From positions 1-5,798 of the forward strand of contig JAAZCT010000308.1 of NCBI GenBank assembly GCA_012513165.1: a stretch of 5,798 nt of DNA, written 5' to 3'. Shown piece by piece: positions 1 through 4,768 of this stretch (positions are counted from its first letter, which is position 1; each line of letters opens with the position of its first letter). The position numbers and the translations under genes were made by a program. This DNA comes from Actinomycetales bacterium (GTDB taxonomy: Bacteria; Actinomycetota; Actinomycetes; Propionibacteriales; Nocardioidaceae). Below the pieces are notes generated by a model. It did no database searches. It worked only from the letters and a program-made list of their open reading frames with translations, and was not told the origin of the DNA.

Positions 1-868
1 GCTCAACTATGTGACCGCTGCTGGCTATGGCGTAGACGAAGATCGATTCAATGAACTGTGGCCCGCGAGCGTGCACGTGGTGGGTAAAGACATCGTCCGT
101 TTCCATGCCGTGATTTGGCCTGCCATGTTGATGGCTGCTGGTCTGCCCGTGCCGCATCGCGTGTTCGCGCACGGTTGGCTGCTGGTGGGCGGCGAGAAGA
201 TGAGCAAGTCGAAGGCCAACGGGATTCACCCCACGGACCTGGTGGAGGTGTTCGGTTCGGACGCCTACCGCTACTACTTCTCGCGAGCGCTGACGTTCGG
301 ACAAGACGGTTCGATCTCCTGGGAAGACATCGCCGCGCGTTATCAAGCAGAACTCGCGAATGGCTTTGGCAACCTTGCCTCGCGGCTAGCCGCGATGGTG
401 GGCAAGTACTTCGATGGAGCGTTGCCGGCTGCCGGCGAGCACACCGCTGCCGAGACCGGGATAGTCGATCTCGTGCGCGAAGCTGTGGCCGACGCAGATC
501 AAGCCATGGACGCTCTCGCGCCTCAAGACGCGGTGGCGGCGCTGTGGCGAATCGTGGACGCGCTCAACGGTTACATCACGGAGCAAGAGCCGTGGGCGGT
601 GGCGAAAGACGAGTCGCAGCGCGAACGTCTCGGAACCATCCTCAACACGGTGGCTGAAGGCATCAGAGTCTTGGCGGTCACCCTGCATCCGGTAATGCCG
701 AAGGCTACGACCATCTTGTGGGACTCCTTGGGCGTTATCGACGCGCTCGGCGCAATCGACGAACAGCGGATAGATGCAGTCGCCGCGTGGGGCCAAATCC
801 CCGTGGGAGCCACCATCACCAAGACGCCCTCGCTGTTCCCGCGCCTCGAACTCGACAACCAGAAGTAG
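1..868 (+). CDS. metG: Methionyl-tRNA synthetase, C-terminal part (5' truncated by window edge)
   Basis: Charges tRNA(Met) with methionine using ATP in the cytoplasm; a class I aminoacyl-tRNA synthetase. The reading frame is open to the left edge (first complete codon at base 2, giving LNYVTAAGYG), so the GTG at 11 is internal and not a start. About 288 residues are visible. Seen in order: the end of the Rossmann catalytic domain with VVGKDIVRFH and WPAMLMAAGLP, the KMSKS signature (bases 197-211) that stabilises the transition state, the stem-contact-like segment GSDAYRYYFSRALTFGQDG, then the helical anticodon-binding domain with ELANGFGNLASRL. The protein ends soon after TPSLFPRLE, as in short actinobacterial MetRS of roughly 520 residues, so there is no C-terminal EMAPII-like tRNA-binding or dimerisation domain. 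The HIGH motif and the zinc-binding insert would lie in the missing N-terminal half. The gene stops four bases before tatD, which suggests co-transcription. Confidence 0.96.
   Translation, partial: LNYVTAAGYGVDEDRFNELWPASVHVVGKDIVRFHAVIWPAMLMAAGLPVPHRVFAHGWLLVGGEKMSKSKANGIHPTDLVEVFGSDAYRYYFSRALTFGQDGSISWEDIAARYQAELANGFGNLASRLAAMVGKYFDGALPAAGEHTAAETGIVDLVREAVADADQAMDALAPQDAVAALWRIVDALNGYITEQEPWAVAKDESQRERLGTILNTVAEGIRVLAVTLHPVMPKATTILWDSLGVIDALGAIDEQRIDAVAAWGQIPVGATITKTPSLFPRLELDNQK
861..865 (+). promoter_or_regulatory. Possible ribosome binding site for tatD
   Basis: AGAAG lies 7 bases upstream of the GTG at 873, inside the last codons of metG. It is a weak purine-rich match to the Shine-Dalgarno consensus. 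Together with the 4-base gap to metG, it suggests that tatD is translated at least partly by coupling to metG. Confidence 0.4.
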
Positions 869-872
869 CCCC

Positions 873-1724
873 GTGGCTGCCGATCGCAAAGAACAACCTC
901 CCGCGCCCGAACCGCTCGAGGTTCAGGTGGCGGACAACCACTGCCATCTCGGTTACGGGACCAAAGGCATCGAACTGGACGCCATTCGCGTCGCGCTCGA
1001 TCAGGCGGCTGCTGTGGGCGTCACCCGTATCGTCGATGTTGGTTTTGACTTAGCCAGTTCCGCGAACGCGGTTGCGGTGGCTGAGCAGTTCGACAGGGTG
1101 ATGGCTGCCGTCGCGATTCACCCCAACGATGCGGCTCGACTAGAGCATGACCTTGATCACGCCGTGGATCAGATAGAAGCACTTGCTACGAGCTCGGTAG
1201 TGCGGGCGATCGGGGAGACCGGACTGGACTACTTTCGCACCGGCGAATCGGGCCGCCCAGCCCAACACCATTCCTTCCGCAGGCACATCGATATCGCCCG
1301 TCGCCTAGACAAGACTCTGGTCATCCACGACCGCGATTCGCACGACGACATACTCGCGGTGCTCGATGCTGCGCAGACGCCGGACCGGATCGTGATGCAC
1401 TGCTTCAGCGGCGATGATTATTTCGCTAAAAAATGCCTAGATCGCGGGGCTTTTTTGTCTTTCGCGGGCACGGTCACGTTCAAGAACGCCCAGAACCTGC
1501 GCGATGCGTTGTTGGTCGCTCCTCTCGACCGAATTCTGGTGGAAACCGATGCGCCGTTCTTGACGCCCGAACCGTACCGGGGCAGACGCAACGCCTCGTA
1601 TCTGATTCCGCACACGATCCGGTTCATGGCCGAGGTGCGAAATATGGACGTCAACGAGTTGTGTGAGGCGGTTGATTCGAACACGTCGGCCGCGTTCGGC
1701 GGCGGGTGGTTTTCGAACCATTAA
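873..1724 (+). CDS. tatD: TatD family metal-dependent hydrolase (putative DNase)
   Basis: A 283-residue TIM-barrel metallohydrolase of the TatD family. Characterised members are Mg2+/Mn2+-dependent 3'-5' exonucleases or general DNases in the cytoplasm; the substrate here is inferred from family. The expected metal ligands are all present: DNHCH (His23, His25), the glutamate of AIGETGLDYF (Glu115), IHDRDSHDD (His152), MHCFSGD (His176) and ETDAPFL (Asp226). The PEPYRGRRN segment usual after the last motif is also there. The start is taken as GTG 873, because the resulting leader (QPPAPEPLEV) matches the proline-rich PEPL leader common in actinobacterial TatD proteins. GTG 927, preceded by GAGG, is a shorter alternative (265 aa). 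An in-frame ATG at 774 would overlap metG by 95 bases with low-quality sequence and is unlikely. All ligands are intact, so the enzyme is probably active. The sequence gives no sign of a link to the Tat export system despite the name. Confidence 0.94.
   Translation: MAADRKEQPPAPEPLEVQVADNHCHLGYGTKGIELDAIRVALDQAAAVGVTRIVDVGFDLASSANAVAVAEQFDRVMAAVAIHPNDAARLEHDLDHAVDQIEALATSSVVRAIGETGLDYFRTGESGRPAQHHSFRRHIDIARRLDKTLVIHDRDSHDDILAVLDAAQTPDRIVMHCFSGDDYFAKKCLDRGAFLSFAGTVTFKNAQNLRDALLVAPLDRILVETDAPFLTPEPYRGRRNASYLIPHTIRFMAEVRNMDVNELCEAVDSNTSAAFGGGWFSNH
1428..1456 (+). other. Intragenic A6/T6 hairpin resembling an intrinsic terminator
   Basis: Inside tatD, six A (1428-1433) and six T (1451-1456) flank GCC (1435-1437) and GGC (1448-1450). 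They can fold into a stem of 6 A-T and 3 G-C pairs with one bulged T and a loop of about 10 bases, ending in a U-tract. It codes in frame for residues around KKCLDRGAFL using AAA and TTT codons that are rare among the neighbouring GC-rich codons. Whether it terminates transcription in vivo cannot be told; it may simply be a codon coincidence. Confidence 0.3.
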
Positions 1725-1741
1725 CGTCCCAAATAGTTGAC

Positions 1742-1771
1742 TTGACCCCACCGTTGTGGTCACAGTAGAAA
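1742..1771 (+). promoter_or_regulatory. Candidate promoter for rpfB
   Basis: In the 75-bp gap between tatD and rpfB, TTGACC (1742-1747) lies 18 bases before TAGAAA (1766-1771), a -35/-10-like pair. A second TTGACT overlaps at 1737-1742. The -10 match is imperfect, because the last base is A and not the highly conserved T. An inverted repeat, TGACC-N10-GGTCA (1743-1747 and 1758-1762), overlaps the -35 and the spacer. The start point would fall near 1778, leaving a leader of roughly 20 bases. No terminator-like hairpin with a T-run follows tatD, so readthrough from metG-tatD is also possible. Confidence 0.35.
1759..1765 (+). promoter_or_regulatory. GTCACAG motif, possible MtrA-type operator half-site
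   Basis: GTCACAG lies between the putative -35 and -10 of rpfB. It agrees with the core of the GTCACAgcg-type motif described for the mycobacterial response regulator MtrA, which is known to control cell-wall genes including rpfB. Only one copy is seen, with no clear second direct repeat. The same heptamer also occurs within the ispE coding sequence at 4432-4438, so chance is a real possibility. Confidence 0.25.
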
Positions 1772-1789
1772 AGTTGTATTCCCGACACC

Positions 1790-1793
1790 GAGG
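1790..1793 (+). promoter_or_regulatory. Ribosome binding site deciding the rpfB start
   Basis: GAGG ends 6 bases before GTG 1800, a normal Shine-Dalgarno spacing. It directly abuts the alternative TTG at 1794, which would leave no spacing. This favours GTG 1800 as the true start. Confidence 0.65.
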
Positions 1794-1799
1794 TTGTTT

Positions 1800-2903
1800 G
1801 TGCCCCGTGTGTTACCAGAAGTCACCGCGACTAACGCAGTGAAGATGGCCGGAATGACGAGCGCTCTTGCGCTTGTTCTCGGCGGAGTCGTCTCTTTGGC
1901 GAACTATGACCAGCGCGTCACGCTTGATGTTGACGGCGCCGTGTTGGACGTCCGCACCACCGCAGAGACGGTGGGAGAATTGCTCGACGATCACGACGTG
2001 AAGCTCGCAGACGAGGATCGCATCTCGGTTCCTGTCGCCCAAGCGTTGACGCCCGATACCTTGATCGAAGTTCGCTCGGCCAAGCCAGTCACCCTCGTGG
2101 TGGATGGCGAGGTCTCTCAGAACACGGTCTACACCACGACTGTCGGTGAAACGCTCGAGCAACTCAAGGTGACGCCTAAAGAAGGCGCGCACCTCTCGGC
2201 CCCTCGAACCGCCGCCGTGACGAATCGCGGAATGAGCCTGATCGTGTCGAACCCGAAGAAGGTAACGGTTCAGGCTGACGGCAAGAAGCACACCGTGGTC
2301 ACCGCGGAGCCGACCGTCGCTGACGTGTTCGATGAACTTGGATTGCGGCTCAAAGATCTCGATGAAGCGAAACCAGGCTTAGGTTCGTATGTGAAGCCCG
2401 GCCAGTCGCTGAAGTTGACTCGTATTGTGCACGAGACCCGAACGGAAACCCTCGATGTGAAGTTCCCTGTGAACGTATCGGACGACAGTTCGATGTTCGC
2501 GGGCGAAACGACTGTCGTGAAAGCTGGCGAAGCTGGCGCGGACAAAGCCAAGGTGAAACTGATCTTGGCCGATGGAAAAGTCCGCGAACGCGTCGTTGTT
2601 TCGCGTTCGTCGATCCGTCCCCCTATCGCGCAGGTTGAAAAGCGCGGCACCAAGAAACGTCCAGACGACTCCGTATGGGATCGCTTGGCCAAGTGCGAAT
2701 CGGGCGGCAACTGGGCGACCAACACCGGCAATGGCTATTACGGCGGTGTTCAGTTCTCTGCAAGCACGTGGCGTTCCGTGGGCGGCTCAGGCCTCCCGCA
2801 TCAACACAGCCGCGAAGAACAAATCAAGCGCGGCAAGATTTTGCAGGCTCGCGCCGGTTGGGGTCAGTGGCCCTCATGCACCCGAAAGTTGGGGCTTCGC
2901 TGA
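1800..2903 (+). CDS. rpfB: Resuscitation-promoting factor RpfB (DUF348 x3 - G5 - Rpf transglycosylase)
   Basis: A 367-residue surface muralytic enzyme that cleaves peptidoglycan glycan strands, promoting growth and recovery from dormancy in actinobacteria. Order of parts: a short cytoplasmic N-terminus; a single hydrophobic segment (about residues 16-34) without a lipobox cysteine, so probably a signal anchor; three DUF348 (YabE-like) repeats at about 39-94, 95-152 and 153-209, each opening with a V-T-[LV]-x-[VA]-D-G pattern; a G5 domain at about 210-284; then the lysozyme-like Rpf domain at about 289-367. In the catalytic domain [13 protein letters not shown] carries the catalytic Glu300, followed by [13 protein letters not shown] and WGQWPSC. 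Cys299 and Cys360 match the conserved disulfide pair. The architecture and length are those of M. tuberculosis RpfB (about 362 aa). The loop before REEQI is short ([10 protein letters not shown]) compared with the mycobacterial form. The start is set by the GAGG at 1790-1793. The gene overlaps rsmA by 28 bases. Confidence 0.96.
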   Translation: MPRVLPEVTATNAVKMAGMTSALALVLGGVVSLANYDQRVTLDVDGAVLDVRTTAETVGELLDDHDVKLADEDRISVPVAQALTPDTLIEVRSAKPVTLVVDGEVSQNTVYTTTVGETLEQLKVTPKEGAHLSAPRTAAVTNRGMSLIVSNPKKVTVQADGKKHTVVTAEPTVADVFDELGLRLKDLDEAKPGLGSYVKPGQSLKLTRIVHETRTETLDVKFPVNVSDDSSMFAGETTVVKAGEAGADKAKVKLILADGKVRERVVVSRSSIRPPIAQVEKRGTKKRPDDSVWDRLAKCESGGNWATNTGNGYYGGVQFSASTWRSVGGSGLPHQHSREEQIKRGKILQARAGWGQWPSCTRKLGLR

Positions 2904-3781
2904 GCGAGTCTGGCGAGTCGGCACTGCGCCTGCTCGCGCTCAACGATGTCCGACGTCTCGTAGAGACGGCAGGAATTCGGCCCACGAAGCAGCGGGGCCA
3001 GAACTTCGTGACCGACGCCAACACCGTCAGGCGAATCGTGCGCGCCGCGAACCTGACGCCTGAGGACGTGGTCGTCGAGATCGGGCCGGGCCTGGGATCG
3101 TTGACACTGGGTCTGCTCGAGGTTGCCCAGCACGTGACGGCCGTTGAGATAGACGACACGCTCGCAGACCTCCTGGCCAGCACGATCAGCGAGTATGCGC
3201 CCGAGGTGGCTGCGAACTTTGACCTGCTCCATGCCGACGCCATGAAGATCACAGACCTTCCAGGCCCGGCTCCCACCGCTCTGGTGGCGAACCTGCCGTA
3301 CAACATCTCGGTCCCCGTGCTGCTGCATTTCTTAGCCACCTTCGATTCGATCCGCACCGTGCTGGTGATGGTTCAAGCCGAAGTGGCGCATCGTTTGGCT
3401 GCCGGTCCCGGCGGGCGAACCTATGGTGTTCCGAGCGTCAAGGCCCGCTGGTATGCCGACGTGGAACTGGCCGGAACCGTCGGCCGTAACGTGTTTTGGC
3501 CGTCGCCTAACGTCGATTCGGCGTTGGTGCGGCTGACGCGTCATGAGCCGCCGACCGGAGCAGACCGAGCCGCAACCTTCGCGCTGGTAGACGCGGCCTT
3601 CGCACAACGCCGCAAGACCCTCCGCGCCGCATTGTCGTCCGTGGCGGGGAGCGGAGCAGAAGCCGAGGTCGCACTCGTGGCAGCCGGCATCGACCCGAAG
3701 GAGCGCGGTGAGCAACTCACCGTCGCAGACTTCGCGCGTCTCGCGACCCATCTCGGTGTCGCACCCCGACGAACCACGTAA
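2876..3781 (+). CDS. rsmA: 16S rRNA (adenine1518-N6/adenine1519-N6)-dimethyltransferase
   Basis: RsmA (KsgA) uses S-adenosylmethionine to dimethylate two adjacent adenines in helix 45 of 16S rRNA, a late 30S assembly checkpoint; its loss gives kasugamycin resistance in other bacteria. This 301-residue protein has the family signatures in order: [12 protein letters not shown] (34-45), SAM-binding motif [13 protein letters not shown] (66-77), the acidic ligand segment AVEID (89-93), D121 in HADAM, the catalytic NLPYN (139-143), FWPSPNVDS (207-215) and the C-terminal [12 protein letters not shown] (242-253). ATG 2876 is the only good initiator ahead of the conserved core; the longer open frame upstream runs through rpfB coding sequence. 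The start lies inside rpfB, with no strong Shine-Dalgarno visible, so translational coupling to rpfB is likely. Length is close to the actinobacterial norm of about 300-317 residues. Confidence 0.96.
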   Translation: MHPKVGASLSESGESALRLLALNDVRRLVETAGIRPTKQRGQNFVTDANTVRRIVRAANLTPEDVVVEIGPGLGSLTLGLLEVAQHVTAVEIDDTLADLLASTISEYAPEVAANFDLLHADAMKITDLPGPAPTALVANLPYNISVPVLLHFLATFDSIRTVLVMVQAEVAHRLAAGPGGRTYGVPSVKARWYADVELAGTVGRNVFWPSPNVDSALVRLTRHEPPTGADRAATFALVDAAFAQRRKTLRAALSSVAGSGAEAEVALVAAGIDPKERGEQLTVADFARLATHLGVAPRRTT

Positions 3782-3791
3782 TTTTTGACTA

Positions 3792-3822
3792 TTGCTTCTG
3801 GCCAGATGCCAGCAGGTAGGTT
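3792..3822 (+). promoter_or_regulatory. Candidate ispE promoter with leaderless geometry
   Basis: TAGGTT (3817-3822) fits the actinobacterial -10 pattern TAnnnT and sits 6 bases before GTG 3829, so transcription would begin at or next to the start codon. A weak -35, TTGCTT (3792-3797), lies 19 bases upstream; a better TTGACT at 3785-3790 is 26 bases away, too far for a standard spacer. The spacer holds a perfect 5-bp inverted repeat, CTGGC (3798-3802) and GCCAG (3808-3812). The same bases also include AGG at 3818-3820, usable as a Shine-Dalgarno if ispE is read from a longer rpfB-rsmA transcript. Confidence 0.4.
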
Positions 3823-3828
3823 AGGCCT

Positions 3829-4746
3829 GTGACTCCTCGTATCCATGTGCGCGTTCCTGCCAAGATCAACTTGTGCTTGGGTGTGGGTGCATCTCGCGAA
3901 GACGGATTCCATCCACTCGCAACCGTGTATCAGGCGGTCGACTTGTGCGACGAAGTTCGAGTGAGCGTTCGTGATGACGCTGAGCTCACGGTGGTCGTCA
4001 ATCGCGACGGGCAACCGGTCGACGACGGAAGCGTTCCGGTCGGACGAGACAACATCGCGATCAAGGCCGCTGTGCTGCTGCGCGAACACGTCGGTCGCCC
4101 GGATCTTGGTGCCGACATCGTCATTCGCAAAGAGATCCCCGTAGCCGGAGGCATGGCCGGCGGCTCTGCGGACGCTGCTGCCACGCTGGTGGCCTGCAAC
4201 GAGGCGTGGGGATTGGGGATCACTCGTGAGGCGCTCGAGCCGCTGGCAGCCGAGCTAGGCAGTGACGTCCCGTTCCTTTTGCACGGCGGCAACGCGTTGG
4301 GTTCGGGCCGTGGCGAGCAAGTCAACCAAATCTTGAGCCGGGGCACGTTCCATTGGGTGGCGGTGACCTCCCACGAGGGGCTGTCCACGGCCGCGGTCTA
4401 CCGCGAGTTCGATCGGCTCAACCCAGTGGGGGTCACAGAGCCTGTCGTCGCGCCAGAGTTGTTAGCGGCACTGCGCTCCGGAGACGTCAAGGAGTTGGGT
4501 GCAGCCCTGTCTAACGACCTCACGCCAGCCGCGCTGTCCCTCCGCCCAGACCTGCTCGATGTGATGGACATGGGCATGAGCCTCGGTGCCGTGGCGACAC
4601 TGCTGTCCGGTTCGGGCCCGACGGTCTTATTCTTGGCCCGCGATCCGGCGCACTCCGAAGAGCTCGCGACGCTGCTATCAGCCTCGGGCGTCGGTTCAGA
4701 CGTGATCCAAGCGTTCGGCCCGGTTCACGGTGTTCGGTTCTTGTGA
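3829..4746 (+). CDS. ispE: 4-diphosphocytidyl-2-C-methyl-D-erythritol kinase
   Basis: IspE is a cytoplasmic GHMP-family kinase that phosphorylates the 2-hydroxyl of CDP-methylerythritol with ATP, the fourth step of the MEP route to isopentenyl diphosphate and hence to polyprenyl carriers and quinones. The 305-residue protein shows VPAKINLCLGVG (9-20) with catalytic Lys12, EDGFHPLATVYQAV (24-37) for substrate binding, the glycine-rich ATP loop PVAGGMAGGSADAAATL (104-120), LGSDVPFLLHGG (143-154) with the catalytic-base Asp146, and the GHMP motif 3 LLSGSGPT (258-265). Length is typical (about 280-310). The start is GTG 3829, with VRVPAKINL just downstream at the usual distance. It lies 47 bases after rsmA on the same strand, the order known from mycobacteria and corynebacteria, but it may also have its own promoter. 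No key residue is missing. Confidence 0.96.
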   Translation: MTPRIHVRVPAKINLCLGVGASREDGFHPLATVYQAVDLCDEVRVSVRDDAELTVVVNRDGQPVDDGSVPVGRDNIAIKAAVLLREHVGRPDLGADIVIRKEIPVAGGMAGGSADAAATLVACNEAWGLGITREALEPLAAELGSDVPFLLHGGNALGSGRGEQVNQILSRGTFHWVAVTSHEGLSTAAVYREFDRLNPVGVTEPVVAPELLAALRSGDVKELGAALSNDLTPAALSLRPDLLDVMDMGMSLGAVATLLSGSGPTVLFLARDPAHSEELATLLSASGVGSDVIQAFGPVHGVRFL

Positions 4747-4768
4747 CTCGGCGCGTGAACTAGCCGAG
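4747..4768. terminator. Inverted repeat at the convergent ispE / ABC-F junction, possible bidirectional terminator
   Basis: CTCGGC (4747-4752), directly after the ispE TGA, is a perfect reverse complement of GCCGAG (4763-4768), which lies in the last codons of the minus-strand gene; the loop is 10 bases. Placement between converging stop codons fits a shared terminator, but there is no T-run on either side. An alternative, mutually exclusive stem pairs GAACT (4757-4761) with AGTTC (4770-4774). Confidence 0.4.

Noticed and set aside
774..872. Upstream ATG extension of tatD overlapping metG
   Set aside because: The extra 33 residues are low-complexity, arginine- and serine-rich read-through of metG in another frame; the GTG at 873 gives the conserved PEPL leader and sits 4 bases after metG.
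386..889. Long minus-strand open frame opposite metG, with similar ones at 1437-1763, 2270-2731, 2824-3357, 3541-4089 and 3930-4388
   Set aside because: High-GC genes routinely leave long open antisense frames. These translations are rich in R, S and A, show no domain motif, and lie opposite strongly supported genes.
1794..1799. TTG at 1794 as the rpfB start
   Set aside because: It directly abuts the GAGG ribosome binding site with no spacing; GTG 1800 has a 6-base spacing.
2675..2875. N-terminal extension of RsmA from an ATG at 2675
   Set aside because: It runs entirely within the rpfB catalytic domain in another frame and resembles nothing in RsmA proteins; ATG 2876 gives the normal length.
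3782..3812. T-rich stretch plus hairpin after rsmA as an intrinsic terminator
   Set aside because: The T-run comes before the stem on the plus strand, not after it, so the order is wrong for termination of rsmA.
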